DNA of 64,000 nucleotides from Synechococcus sp. 1G10 (GTDB taxonomy: Bacteria > Cyanobacteriota > Cyanobacteriia > PCC-6307 > Cyanobiaceae): contig NZ_NQKW01000016.1 in assembly GCF_002252625.1 (NCBI RefSeq), positions 1 to 64,000 on the forward strand. Reading direction: 5' to 3'. Positions 17,271-29,133 of the stretch are shown here, piece by piece (within the stretch, counting starts at the first letter, position 1; each line of letters begins with the position of its first letter). A program made the position numbers and the translations under genes. The notes beneath the pieces are model-generated. The model made no database searches. It saw only the letters and a list, made by a program, of their open reading frames with translations, and was not told the DNA's origin.

Positions 17271-17984
17271 ATGGATCTCTCCAACCCCGCCACCACTGCC
17301 AATCTCGAAGCCGCCTTCGGTGGCGAGAGCATGGCTAACCGCAAATACCTCTTCTTCGCCGATGTGGCCAAAAAGCTCGGCAACCCCGAACTGGCCAAGC
17401 TCTTCCGCGACACCGCCGCCCAGGAAACCGAGCACGCCTTCGCCCACTTCCGCCTGCTCCATCCAGAGCTGGTGGTGGAGGATCCTGCATCCCTCAGCGA
17501 GGAGCAGAAGCAGACGGTGCTCACCCGCTGCCTTGAGCTGGCGATCGAGGGTGAAACCTACGAGTACACCACCATGTATCCGGAGTTCGCCGCAGCCGCC
17601 CGCGCCGACCATGACGCCAGCGCCGAGAGCGAATTCAATGGGCAGATCGCGGAATCGAAAGACCACGCCGGACTCTTCCGCAAGGCCGCCAGCAACTTCG
17701 GCTTCCTCACCCCGATCGAGCACCACCACGCCGACCGCTACGGCATCGCCCTGAAGGCCCTCTCCGGTGAGGGCAAGGCCGGTGAGGCCAGTGAGCCGCT
17801 GCCCGGCCTCTGGATCTGCAAGGTCTGCTCGATGATCTACGACCCCGCCATCGGCGATCCCGATTCCGGCATCGCCGCCGGCACCCCCTTCGAGGCCATC
17901 CCCGACGACTGGGAGTGCCCGATCTGCGGCGCCCGCAAGGTCAGCTTCGAGCCCTACCGCGAACCCGAACTGCTCGCCGCCTGA
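17271..17984 (+). CDS. rubrerythrin
   Basis: A 237-aa non-haem diiron peroxidase. The ferritin-like four-helix domain (about 1-165) carries the iron-ligand Glu/His motifs: [34 protein letters not shown] and ESKDHAGLF. The C-terminal rubredoxin domain (about 180-237) has CKVCSMIYD and CPICG for one Fe(Cys)4. It detoxifies hydrogen peroxide with electrons passed through the rubredoxin centre. The ATG at 17271 was chosen over 17235 because it precedes the conserved helix directly. Position after flv3-flv1 fits an oxidative-stress operon. Confidence 0.93.
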   Translation: MDLSNPATTANLEAAFGGESMANRKYLFFADVAKKLGNPELAKLFRDTAAQETEHAFAHFRLLHPELVVEDPASLSEEQKQTVLTRCLELAIEGETYEYTTMYPEFAAAARADHDASAESEFNGQIAESKDHAGLFRKAASNFGFLTPIEHHHADRYGIALKALSGEGKAGEASEPLPGLWICKVCSMIYDPAIGDPDSGIAAGTPFEAIPDDWECPICGARKVSFEPYREPELLAA

Positions 17985-17990
17985 TCCACC

Positions 17991-19055
17991 ATGACCGCCA
18001 GCCTGTTCACGCCTTTCCCGCTCGGCCCCCTGGAGCTGCCCAACCGGGTGTTGATGGCGCCCCTCACCCGCTCGCGGGCCGAGGAGGATCACGTGCCCGG
18101 GCCGCTGATGGCCGAGTACTACGCCCAGCGCGCCTCAGCCGGGCTGATCATCGCCGAGGCCACCATGGCGATGGAGGGCCATTCATCGTTCATCCGTGAG
18201 CCCGGTATCTACTCCGCCGCCCAGGTGGCCGGCTGGCGGCTGGTTACAGAGGCAGTCCACAACGCCGGTGGACGGATCGTCCTGCAGATCTGGCACGGCG
18301 GCCGTGCCTGCCATCCGCTCCTCAACGGCGGCCGCCAGCCGGTGGCTCCCAGCCCGATCGCCATCAGCGGCGACGAGATCCACACCCCCGAGGGCAAGAA
18401 GCCCTACGTGGTGCCGCGCGAGCTGGCCGACGAGGAACTGCCGGCCATCGTTGAGGGCTTCCGCATTGCCGCCCGCAACGCCATCGCCGCCGGTTTCGAC
18501 GGTGTGGAAGTGCACGGGGCCAACGGCTACCTGCTCGATGAATTCCTGCGCGATGGCAGTAACCGCCGCACCGGGCCCTACGGCGGTCCGATTGAGAACC
18601 GGGCACGGCTGCTGCTCGAGGTGATCGATGCGGTGCAAACGGAGGTTGATCTGGTGGGGCTGCGCATCTCCCCCCTCAACAGCTACAACGCCATGGCCGA
18701 TTCCGATCCGATCGGCCTCTCCAGTTGGCTGGCCGAGCGGCTGAACGGCACCGGCCTGGATTTCCTGCATGTAATGCGCGGCGATCTGCTCGGCCAGCAG
18801 CAGGGGGATCTGCTCACCCCGATCCGCGAACGCTTCAGCGGCACCCTGATCGCCAACATGGGCTACAGCGCCAGCGAGGCCAACGCCGCCATCGCAGCTG
18901 GCGCCATCGACACGGTGGCCTTCGGCACGGCCTTCCTGGCCAACCCCGACCTGCCCGAGCGCCTGCGGCGCGGCGCGGCGCTCAACAGCCCCGATCCCGC
19001 CACCTTCTACTCCCCCGGCCCGGCCGGTTACACCGACTACCCCGCGCTGCCATGA
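17991..19055 (+). CDS. old yellow enzyme-family alkene reductase
   Basis: A 354-aa FMN-dependent TIM-barrel ene-reductase of the NemA/OYE family. It has PLTRSRA near the N-terminus, the substrate-binding H175-x2-N178 and Y180 in VHGANGY, and FLRDGSNRRTGPYGG. Such enzymes reduce activated C=C bonds of enals, quinone-like or nitro compounds with NAD(P)H, and in cyanobacteria probably detoxify reactive electrophilic species. It follows rubrerythrin by 6 bp and overlaps the pirin gene by 4 bp (ATGA), so the three form one operon. Confidence 0.93.
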   Translation: MTASLFTPFPLGPLELPNRVLMAPLTRSRAEEDHVPGPLMAEYYAQRASAGLIIAEATMAMEGHSSFIREPGIYSAAQVAGWRLVTEAVHNAGGRIVLQIWHGGRACHPLLNGGRQPVAPSPIAISGDEIHTPEGKKPYVVPRELADEELPAIVEGFRIAARNAIAAGFDGVEVHGANGYLLDEFLRDGSNRRTGPYGGPIENRARLLLEVIDAVQTEVDLVGLRISPLNSYNAMADSDPIGLSSWLAERLNGTGLDFLHVMRGDLLGQQQGDLLTPIRERFSGTLIANMGYSASEANAAIAAGAIDTVAFGTAFLANPDLPERLRRGAALNSPDPATFYSPGPAGYTDYPALP

Positions 19056-19777
19056 CCACCCCCACCCCTCGCAGCGAGACCCTGCTGCGGCCGGCCGCCG
19101 AGCGCTTCCATGGCCAGCTCGACTGGCTCGAGAGTCGTCACAGCTTCAGCTTCGGCCACCACTACGACCCTGCCTGGATGGGCTACGGACCCCTGCGGGT
19201 GATCAACGAGGACACCATCGCCCCTGGTCGCGGCTTCGGCATGCATCCCCACAGCGACATGGAGATCATCACGGTGATGATCGAGGGGGAACTCACCCAC
19301 CGCGATTCGATGGGCAATGGCGCCGTGCTGATGGTGGGGGAAGTGCAGCGGATGAGCGCCGGCACCGGGGTGGTCCACAGCGAAATCAACGACTCCAACC
19401 GCCCCTGCCGGCTGCTGCAGATCTGGATCGAGCCCAGCAGCCACGGCATCGAACCGGCCTATGAGCAGAAGTCGTTCACCGTCGGCGAAGGCTGGACCCT
19501 GCTGCTCGATCCCCAGCTGGCGGAGGGCGCCATGGCGATCCACAGGCCGGTGCGGCTGTGGCGGGCCCAGCCCAGCGAAGGTGTCAGCCTCGATCTGCCC
19601 GTCGCGGCGGGGCGCCAGGCCTGGCTGCAGCTGATCGACGGCAGCGTGGAGCTGAGCGGCCCTGATGGGTCCCAGCCCCTGAGTGCCGGTGATGGGATCG
19701 GCTTTCTGGCCGGGGGATCAGGGGAGCTCACGGCCACGGCTGCCGGCACCGATCTGCTGCTGTTCGAGCTGGCATGA
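19052..19777 (+). CDS. pirin family protein
   Basis: A 241-aa bicupin. The N-terminal cupin has the pirin metal-binding pattern in GMHPHSDMEIITVMIEGEL, with a further His in GTGVVHSE. The C-terminal cupin is less conserved. Pirins bind iron, and several act as quercetinase-like dioxygenases or redox-linked regulators. The substrate here is unknown. The ATG overlaps the end of the OYE gene by 4 bases, so it is co-translated with it. The length is typical. Confidence 0.92.
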   Translation: MTTPTPRSETLLRPAAERFHGQLDWLESRHSFSFGHHYDPAWMGYGPLRVINEDTIAPGRGFGMHPHSDMEIITVMIEGELTHRDSMGNGAVLMVGEVQRMSAGTGVVHSEINDSNRPCRLLQIWIEPSSHGIEPAYEQKSFTVGEGWTLLLDPQLAEGAMAIHRPVRLWRAQPSEGVSLDLPVAAGRQAWLQLIDGSVELSGPDGSQPLSAGDGIGFLAGGSGELTATAAGTDLLLFELA

Positions 19778-19983
19778 GCGGGGCCTTTGCCGAGGAGCTG
19801 GCCTTTCTGCAGCAACCTGGCTCTCGCTTCTGAGGGCACCTCCAAGCCTGGAAGCAGCCGCTGCCGTCGCCAAGGCAATTGATGACAATTCATGACCGTT
19901 CCCTCGAAAGGCAGCGGCTGATGCTGCCGCTGATCCGTCTTGCAACTGCAATGGATTTCGATTGACCCATCGCTCATCTGGTC

Positions 19984-20211
19984 ATGGCGACCCACGATCC
20001 CTACGCTCCTGTCCTGCGGGTGCTCCCCGATGTGGAACCGAAGCGCTGGATCGTGCGTTACCGCGGCTTTGTGCTGATGCCCCAGGCCGATCTCACCTGG
20101 TTGGTGCGACCCGAACGCAGTCCGATGCCGGTGCTGCCATTCCGCACCCCAGCCAGCTCGCTGGCGGATGTCAAGGCCCTGGTCGACTGGCGGCTCACCC
20201 GGGCTGCCTGA
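19984..20211 (+). CDS. small conserved-looking hypothetical protein
   Basis: A 75-aa soluble protein with no family I recognise. It has a compact strand-rich sequence (KRWIVRYRGFVLMP, LADVKALVDWRL) and no membrane segment. The ATG directly follows a gene-free 200-bp gap. It looks like one of the many short picocyanobacterial hypotheticals. The support is sequence character only. Confidence 0.5.
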   Translation: MATHDPYAPVLRVLPDVEPKRWIVRYRGFVLMPQADLTWLVRPERSPMPVLPFRTPASSLADVKALVDWRLTRAA

Positions 20212-20242
20212 GCTGAGCTGAGCCCACTCCCACGCCGCTCGC

Positions 20243-20557
20243 TCAGGCGGCCTGAGGTGGCGTGGGGGTGGGGCCGCCGGCGGCCTGGAAGGGGAGCACC
20301 AACGTGGCCCAGCGCTCAGGGCGCACCCCACGCTGGAGCTTGGCCTGACGCACCCCGAAGGGAACCCGCAGCACGTTGGTGCCCTCCTCGCGGAAGATTT
20401 CTCCCCGGTCGTGGGTATTGGACAGGGTGGTGGGAACTGGCGGCAATGATGGACCCTGCCGAGACGGCAATCCCGATTGACCGGCCGCCAGGGCGTCAGC
20501 CATCACCAGGCGACGAATGGCCGCAGGGCCAGAAGTGTCGTCGTTTTTGCCGTTCAT
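20243..20557 (-). CDS. hypothetical protein
   Basis: A 104-aa frame with a protein-like central part (EEGTNVLRVPFGVRQAKL, RPERWATLVLPFQAAGG) and Pro-rich ends. No family is recognised and there is no signal or membrane segment. It is convergent with the 75-aa gene and sits downstream of gcvP on the same strand, separated by 140 bp. Antisense frames over the same bases look less protein-like. Confidence 0.45.
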   Translation of the reverse strand: MNGKNDDTSGPAAIRRLVMADALAAGQSGLPSRQGPSLPPVPTTLSNTHDRGEIFREEGTNVLRVPFGVRQAKLQRGVRPERWATLVLPFQAAGGPTPTPPQAA

Positions 20558-20697
20558 GAATGGGTTTGCGAAGCGATTGGGCAGATCGGAAGGAGCAGCG
20601 GGGCCGGAACTTCCGGGCGCATTACTTACTGATCGATGGGGAAAAACAACCCCTGGATTCGGAAGAAAATCTAAGGATTATCTAACTTGGCCGAATC

Positions 20698-23751
<3,054 letters not shown>

Positions 23752-23809
23752 GCCACCCGAACCGGCTTAGCGACTGGATCCTAGGGACTTCGGCCCGGCT
23801 GGCTGACGC

Positions 23810-24199
23810 TCAGGAGGCCTCCAGCTTGGCGCGGTAGCTGGCGGGCTCCAGCAGGTCGTCGAGCTGGGAGGGATCGCTGGGGCGGAGCAGCAGCAACCAC
23901 CCTTCGCCGTAGGGATCGTTCTGCAGTTCTTCAGGGCTGGAGAGCACCGCCTCGTTGCGCCGCTCCACGGTGCCGCTGATCGGGGCGTAGATCTCCTCGA
24001 CGGCCTTGACAGACTCCACCGTGCCGAAGCAACTGCCTCGCTCCAGCTGGCTGCCGATTTCGGGCAGCTCCACGAACACGATGTCGCCGAGCTGATCGAC
24101 AGCGAAGGCACTCACCCCCACCCTCACCAGCTCCCCCTCAGGGCGCACGTATTCATGGCTGTCGGCGAAGCGGCAGTCGTCGGGGACCTGGAGGGCCAT
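23810..24199 (-). CDS. gcvH: glycine cleavage system H-protein
   Basis: A 129-aa lipoyl carrier that shuttles intermediates between the P-, T- and L-proteins. The lipoylated lysine is K65 in VESVKAVEEIYAPISG. The frame is open for 69 further codons upstream, but these overlap the preceding gene. The ATG at 24199 gives the normal length. It lies 52 bp after the methionine-gamma-lyase-like gene and before gcvP. Confidence 0.95.
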   Translation of the reverse strand: MALQVPDDCRFADSHEYVRPEGELVRVGVSAFAVDQLGDIVFVELPEIGSQLERGSCFGTVESVKAVEEIYAPISGTVERRNEAVLSSPEELQNDPYGEGWLLLLRPSDPSQLDDLLEPASYRAKLEAS

Positions 24200-24251
24200 C
24201 GCGGACCGAAAGACGGTTTGGACCAGTGTGGCTCCCGGCGGACCGGCTTGC

Positions 24252-25550
24252 TCAGCCAATCCCACCTGGGCCGCCACCGGGAGCGGAGCCGGGGCCCAGC
24301 GCCGCCAGGGCCTTCTCCAGCGCCAGGGCCACGTGACCACGGTGGGTGCCCCCCTGGCTGAAAAGTACGTAGGGCTCCCGCAGGGGTCCGTCGGCGGAGA
24401 ACTCACTGGTGCTGCCGTCGATGAAGCTGCCGCCGGCCATCACCAGCTCGCTGGCATAGCCGGGCATCGGCGCAGGCACCGGATCGAGATAGCTCCCCAC
24501 CGGCGAGCACGACTGGAAGGCCCGACACACCCGGATCAGGGGCTCGGGGGCACCGAAACGCACCGCCTGGATCACATCACTGCGGTGTTCCCCCACCCGG
24601 GGCTGGACGGCATAGCCCAGATCGCTGAACACCGAAGCGGTGAGTTCGGCGCCGATCAACGCCTCAGACACCATCTGGGGCGCCAGGAACAACCCCTGGA
24701 ACAGCAGGCGATAGAGATCGAAACCGGTGCCGCCCTCGCCGCCGATGCCCGGTGCCGTGAGCCGGCAGCAGGCCTGCTCCACCAGATCGGCTCGGCCAGC
24801 CACGTAACCACCGGTGGGGGCGATGGTGCCGCCGGGATTCTTGATCAACGAGCCTGCGATCAGGTCGGCTCCCACCGCCGGGGGCTCGAGGGGCTCGACG
24901 AATTCGCCGTAGCAGTTGTCGACGAAGCGGATACAGCCGGGCTGGAGGGCCGCCACCCGCTCGCAAAGGCCAGCGATCGCCTCCAGGCTCAGGGAGGGCC
25001 GCCAGCTGTAGCCGCAACTGCGTTGGATCAGCACCATCCGGGTGGGCGGCGCCAGGGCCGCAGCCAGGCCGTCTGCATCCACGGCACCGGCGGCCGTGAG
25101 GGGCAGCTCGTCGTAGTGGATGCCGAACTCGGCCAGGGAGCCCTGGCCGCTGCCGCGCAGGCCGATCACTTCCTCGAGGGTGTCGTAGGGGCGGCCCGTG
25201 AGGGAAAGCAGGCGATCTCCGGGGCGCAGCACCCCGAACAGGGCCGCGGCGATGGCATGGGTGCCGCTCACGAACTGCAGGCGCACGGCGGCGGCCTCGG
25301 CCCCGAGCACCCGCGCAAAGACCCGATCGAGCACCTCGCGGCCCAGATCGCCGTGGCCGTAGCCGCTGACGGAGGCGAAGTGATGGGTACCGAGCCGCTC
25401 GGCCGCGAAGGCTTCCAACACCCTCGCCAGGGCCGGCTGAACTGCAGCGGTGCGCGCCGCTGCCAGGGGCGCTATCCGCTCAGCGGCGGCTGCCACCCGC
25501 TGCCGGGCCCAGCCGGCGTGGGCACCAGCGCTCGTTGCCGTTGTCGCCAT
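24252..25550 (-). CDS. methionine gamma-lyase family (aluminium-resistance-like) PLP protein
   Basis: A 432-aa fold-type I PLP enzyme of the group annotated 'methionine gamma-lyase family protein' or 'aluminium resistance protein'. Family markers are FASVSGYGHGDLGREVLD, QFVSGTHAIAAALFG, VDNCYGEFVEP and the PLP lysine K237 in GSLIKNPGG. It probably acts on a sulfur- or hydroxy-amino acid, but the true substrate is not established. The ATG at 25550 is preferred over 25736, as the upstream part is basic and Cys-rich like a shadow frame. It heads an apparent operon with gcvH and gcvP. Confidence 0.9.
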   Translation of the reverse strand: MATTATSAGAHAGWARQRVAAAAERIAPLAAARTAAVQPALARVLEAFAAERLGTHHFASVSGYGHGDLGREVLDRVFARVLGAEAAAVRLQFVSGTHAIAAALFGVLRPGDRLLSLTGRPYDTLEEVIGLRGSGQGSLAEFGIHYDELPLTAAGAVDADGLAAALAPPTRMVLIQRSCGYSWRPSLSLEAIAGLCERVAALQPGCIRFVDNCYGEFVEPLEPPAVGADLIAGSLIKNPGGTIAPTGGYVAGRADLVEQACCRLTAPGIGGEGGTGFDLYRLLFQGLFLAPQMVSEALIGAELTASVFSDLGYAVQPRVGEHRSDVIQAVRFGAPEPLIRVCRAFQSCSPVGSYLDPVPAPMPGYASELVMAGGSFIDGSTSEFSADGPLREPYVLFSQGGTHRGHVALALEKALAALGPGSAPGGGPGGIG

Positions 25551-25749
25551 GGCCTGAAACCGGCTCGCATCGCCATGCTGCCTTGGGGCTTCCCCCACGC
25601 CGCTAGATTTCCCACCGATGCATCGGCTACATATCAGCCGACATCCCAGGTCAAGGTCGCACCTCAGCCTGATGGGTTCCCTGCAACGGGATAGCCCGCC
25701 GCAGGGGAGATGACGGACTCGAGCCTGCGCCACCATCGCGAGTGTTCAT

Positions 25750-26733
25750 TTGGTTGCCGCTTCAGATCCAGCATCCGCTTTGCCCCAGGTCGGGCCTGCG
25801 GGCCAGGCCCTGCGGGGCCACGCCGCCGAACATCAGGACGCCGCCATCCGCGCTTCGGTGAGCGGCCGTCGTCAGCCCCTGCCGCCCAGCCAGCGCAAGT
25901 ACAAGTTCGGCACCACCAGCTTCATGCTGGCGATTCACGTGGGTGCCGTTTTCGCACTACTGCCCCGCTTCTGGAGCTGGCAGGCCGTGGTGGTGCTGGC
26001 AGCCCTCTACTGGACCACGGTTCTGGGCGTGACGCTGGGGCTGCACCGCCTGCTGGCCCACCGCAGCTTCGTGGCGCCGAAATGGCTCGAGCGCACTCTG
26101 GTGCTGATGGGCAGTCTGGCCTGCCAGAGCGGACCGATCGAGTGGGTGGGGCTGCACCGCCATCACCACAAATATTCCGACCAGCCAAACGACCACCACG
26201 ACGCCGGCCGTGGCCTGTGGTGGAGCCACAGCGATTGGATGCTTCACGACATCCCTGCCGTGCGCCAGATGTCTCGTTTCACCGGCGATCTGCAGCGCGA
26301 TCCCTTCTACCGCTGGCTCGATCGCTGGTTCCTGCTGTTGCAGGTGCCCCTCGGAGCTGCCCTCTGGTGGTACGGCGAGCGGGCAGGCGTGCCTGGTGGC
26401 GGCTTGGGGCTGGTGCTCTGGGGCATTCCCCTGCGCCTGGCGATCGTTTATCACGTCACCTGGCTGGTGAACAGTGCCACCCACGCTTTCGGCTATCGCA
26501 ACTTCGACAGTCCTGATCTTTCGCGTAACTGCTGGTGGGTGGCGATTCTCTCCTTCGGAGAGGGCTGGCACAACAACCACCATGCCCATCCAGCCAGTGC
26601 ACGCCATGGTCTGCGCTGGTTCGAATTCGACATGACCTGGCAGCACATCAAGGTGCTGCGCGCCTTGGGGCTGGCCAAACGAATCCGGGTGGCCCATCTG
26701 GGTCAGCCACTGCCCTCTGCCACCAGCTCCTGA
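25750..26733 (+). CDS. fatty-acid (acyl-lipid delta-9 type) desaturase, copy 1
   Basis: A 327-aa membrane di-iron desaturase. It has the three histidine boxes HRLLAH, HRHHHKYSD and GWHNNHH, and paired hydrophobic segments before and after the second box. It introduces a double bond into acyl chains of membrane lipids, electrons coming from ferredoxin in cyanobacteria, and contributes to cold acclimation. The reading frame opens with TTG at 25750. A GTG at 25858 would also leave all domains intact, so the N-terminus is uncertain. It is clearly paralogous to the gene at 27523 (both have TGDLQRDP and WLVNSATH). Confidence 0.92.
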   Translation: MVAASDPASALPQVGPAGQALRGHAAEHQDAAIRASVSGRRQPLPPSQRKYKFGTTSFMLAIHVGAVFALLPRFWSWQAVVVLAALYWTTVLGVTLGLHRLLAHRSFVAPKWLERTLVLMGSLACQSGPIEWVGLHRHHHKYSDQPNDHHDAGRGLWWSHSDWMLHDIPAVRQMSRFTGDLQRDPFYRWLDRWFLLLQVPLGAALWWYGERAGVPGGGLGLVLWGIPLRLAIVYHVTWLVNSATHAFGYRNFDSPDLSRNCWWVAILSFGEGWHNNHHAHPASARHGLRWFEFDMTWQHIKVLRALGLAKRIRVAHLGQPLPSATSS

Positions 26734-27464
26734 CGTATCGCTGCTGCCAGATCCTCAAGGCCCTCCTGCTGCTGCAGGCGGGCTTTCTGGCGGAGGACAT
26801 CCAGGAAGCGGTCGGCGCTGATCTCCTGTTCGGCCGCCACCCCCAGCCCCTCCAGGGTTCGGTGCAGGTCCATCAGCTCAGCATCGAGCTCACTGGCGCT
26901 GTAATCGCGCTGGCCGCTCATCACCGCCGCGAAGCGCTCCCGGCGCTGGGCCTTGGCCACTGGATAGGCCGCCAGCACCTGGTCGCGGCAGAGCCGCCAG
27001 GGCCGCCCGGCGCAGAGCAGGTCCGCCAGAGCGAAGCTGAGGCCGGCGGCCTCTTCCTCGGCAATGCGCAGATCGAAGGCCCGCGGTGGAGGCACCAGCC
27101 CTACAAAAATCTCCAGCAGATCGCCGGGCCCCAGCGGCACCCCTTTGTCGCTGAGCAGGGGCCGCCCCCCCTGGCCCAGGGCCTCGATCAGATCGGGATG
27201 GCCGGCCAGGGGGCCAGCCTGGACCCCGCCGGGGGCGGCCATCCATTGATTGATGCGCCCAAGGGCCAGGAACACCTCAGGGCCAGGGGAGGCGAGCTTG
27301 CGGTTGCGCAGCATCGAGACCTGGGAGTTGTGGATCCGGCCCAGATCCAGCACCTCGGCCAGGCCGGGCAGCACCCGGTGAGACCAGCCGTTGCGCTCAT
27401 GCCAGGCTCTGATCAGATACGAAAAAGCTTCGCGTCCTGATTCGATTTCTGCCTGATATCCCAC
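26703..27464 (-). CDS. conserved hypothetical protein, HTH-like N-terminus
   Basis: A 253-aa protein without a named family that I recognise. Residues about 10-70 (AFSYLIRAWHERNGW, GRIHNSQVSMLRN, FLALGRIN) look like a helix-turn-helix or other small helical DNA-binding fold. The rest is helical and Leu/Ala-rich with a Gln-rich C-terminus. It lies on the minus strand between the two plus-strand desaturases, its 3' end overlapping the end of copy 1 by 31 bp and its start 58 bp from copy 2. A regulatory role over the desaturases is possible from position but unproven. Confidence 0.7.
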   Translation of the reverse strand: MGYQAEIESGREAFSYLIRAWHERNGWSHRVLPGLAEVLDLGRIHNSQVSMLRNRKLASPGPEVFLALGRINQWMAAPGGVQAGPLAGHPDLIEALGQGGRPLLSDKGVPLGPGDLLEIFVGLVPPPRAFDLRIAEEEAAGLSFALADLLCAGRPWRLCRDQVLAAYPVAKAQRRERFAAVMSGQRDYSASELDAELMDLHRTLEGLGVAAEQEISADRFLDVLRQKARLQQQEGLEDLAAAIRQELVAEGSG

Positions 27465-27522
27465 TTGATCTGGATTCGCACTGCTACCATTCTAAGTAAC
27501 GATCAGGAGTCGCCCCCCCCGC

Positions 27523-28485
27523 ATGACGGTCACCACCCAACCCGCCACCCGCCCACCCGGCGTGGCACGCCTGGCACCGGCTACCTCCGCCCTGAAGCAG
27601 GCCCGCGCCCTGCACCGGCCCCGGCCCGGCCAACCAGCTCCTGAGGCGCCCAAGGGCACCCGCTGGGCCACGATCGGCTTCATGGCCGTGGTCCACGTGC
27701 TGGCACTGGTGGCCCTGCTGCCCCAGTTCTGGAGCCTGCCGGCCGCGGTCAGCCTGCTGGTGCTCTATTGGGTCACCGGCTGTCTGGGGGTCACCCTGGG
27801 GTACCACCGTCTGCTGGCCCACCGGGCCCTGCGAGTACCCCAGTGGCTGGAGCGATTCTTCGCCACCTGCGGCGCCCTCAGCTGCCAGCACGGTCCGATC
27901 GACTGGGCCGGCCTGCACCGTCACCATCACAAGTTCTCCGACACCGACGCCGATCACCACAACAGCCACAGGGGCTTCTGGTGGAGCCACATGGCGTGGA
28001 TGTTCGAGGAGATTCCAGCGATGGCCGCCGTGCCCCGCCTCACCGGCGATCTGCAGCGCGATCCTTACTACCGCTGGCTGAACGCCAACTTCCTGCTGCT
28101 GCAGATCCCGGTGGGCCTGCTGCTGTTCTGGATCGGCACGGCCACCGGCGCCGGCGGCTGGGCACTGGTGCTGTGGGGCATCCCGCTGCGCCTGGTGGTG
28201 CTCTACCACTGCACCTGGTTGGTGAACTCCGCCACCCATTGCTGGGGCAGCGTGTCCCATCAGAGCGGCGACCAGTCACGCAACAACCCCTGGGTGGCGG
28301 CGCTCACCTTCGGTGAGGGCTGGCACAACAACCACCATGCCTTCCCCCATTCGGCCCGCCACGGCTTCGGGGCCCGCCAGTTCGACCTCACGTGGCAACA
28401 CATCCGCCTGCTGCGAGCCCTGGGCCTGGCCACCCAGGTGCGTCTGCCCGCGGCCGCGGCCAGGCCATCGCAAGCTGTGATCTAG
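27523..28485 (+). CDS. fatty-acid (acyl-lipid delta-9 type) desaturase, copy 2
   Basis: A 320-aa membrane desaturase with the same architecture as the gene at 25750. The boxes are [15 protein letters not shown] and GWHNNHH, with [10 protein letters not shown] and WLVNSATH. The ATG at 27523 is preceded by an AGGAG-like ribosome site (about 27508). The N-terminal 45 residues are basic and Pro-rich and poorly conserved between copies, whereas the catalytic part is strongly conserved. The pair may differ in lipid class or temperature response. It is followed by rplI after 77 bp. Confidence 0.93.
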   Translation: MTVTTQPATRPPGVARLAPATSALKQARALHRPRPGQPAPEAPKGTRWATIGFMAVVHVLALVALLPQFWSLPAAVSLLVLYWVTGCLGVTLGYHRLLAHRALRVPQWLERFFATCGALSCQHGPIDWAGLHRHHHKFSDTDADHHNSHRGFWWSHMAWMFEEIPAMAAVPRLTGDLQRDPYYRWLNANFLLLQIPVGLLLFWIGTATGAGGWALVLWGIPLRLVVLYHCTWLVNSATHCWGSVSHQSGDQSRNNPWVAALTFGEGWHNNHHAFPHSARHGFGARQFDLTWQHIRLLRALGLATQVRLPAAAARPSQAVI

Positions 28486-28562
28486 GATCGCTGATCGCCT
28501 CAGGATGCAGGCCGTCACGCCGGCGGCCCCAGCCCGATCACCCTTCCCGCCGTTCTGTTTCC

Positions 28563-29021
28563 ATGGCCAAGCGCGTCTCCGTCGTCCTCAGCGAGGACGT
28601 TTACAGCCTCGGTAAACAGGGTGACCTGGTGGAAGTGGCTCCCGGTTACGCCCGTAACTTTCTGCTGCCCCAGAGCAAGGCCGTAGCCGTCACCCCCGCC
28701 GTGCTGCGCCAGGTGGAGCACCGCCGTGCCAAGGAGGCCGAGCGCCAGGCAGCCCTGAAGCAGGAAGCTGAAGCCTTCCGCACGGCCCTGACCACCATCG
28801 GCCGCTTCACCGTCAAGAAACAGACCGGCGGCGACGACGTGCTCTTCGGAACCGTGACCAACGGCGATGTGGCCGAAGCGATCGAAGCAGCCACCAAAAA
28901 GGAACTCGACCGCCGCGACATCGCGGTACCCGAAATCCACCGCACAGGCTCCTACAAGGTGCAGGTCAAGCTCCATCCAGAGGTCACCGCCGAGATCAAT
29001 CTGGAAGTGGTCAGCCACTGA
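28563..29021 (+). CDS. rplI: 50S ribosomal protein L9
   Basis: A 152-aa ribosomal protein with the L9 N-domain signature ([29 protein letters not shown]), the long connecting helix (about 45-75) and the C-terminal rRNA-binding domain. The ATG at 28563 is used because the longer frame extends into the upstream desaturase. Located before dnaB, a neighbour it has in many bacteria. A strong terminator separates the two here. Confidence 0.97.
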   Translation: MAKRVSVVLSEDVYSLGKQGDLVEVAPGYARNFLLPQSKAVAVTPAVLRQVEHRRAKEAERQAALKQEAEAFRTALTTIGRFTVKKQTGGDDVLFGTVTNGDVAEAIEAATKKELDRRDIAVPEIHRTGSYKVQVKLHPEVTAEINLEVVSH

Positions 29022-29055
29022 GCACGTTTCGGCTCGCAGCTTCAGACCTGTCGAC

Positions 29056-29084
29056 GCCGGCCCTTGCTGGGCCGGCTTTTTTTT
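29056..29084 (+). terminator. rho-independent terminator after rplI
   Basis: GCCGGCCC (29056-29063) pairs with GGGCCGGC (29069-29076) around TTGCT, followed by eight T residues. Confidence 0.9.
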
Positions 29085-29133
29085 GGCGCCCGCACACACC
29101 GCCGCTCCCCCAGCCTCGACCTAGCCTCAGCCC

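Noticed and set aside
19774-19833. 19-codon ORF overlapping the pirin stop (ATGA)
   Set aside because: It is too short and the sequence beyond it offers no continuing frame. No evidence for a gene.
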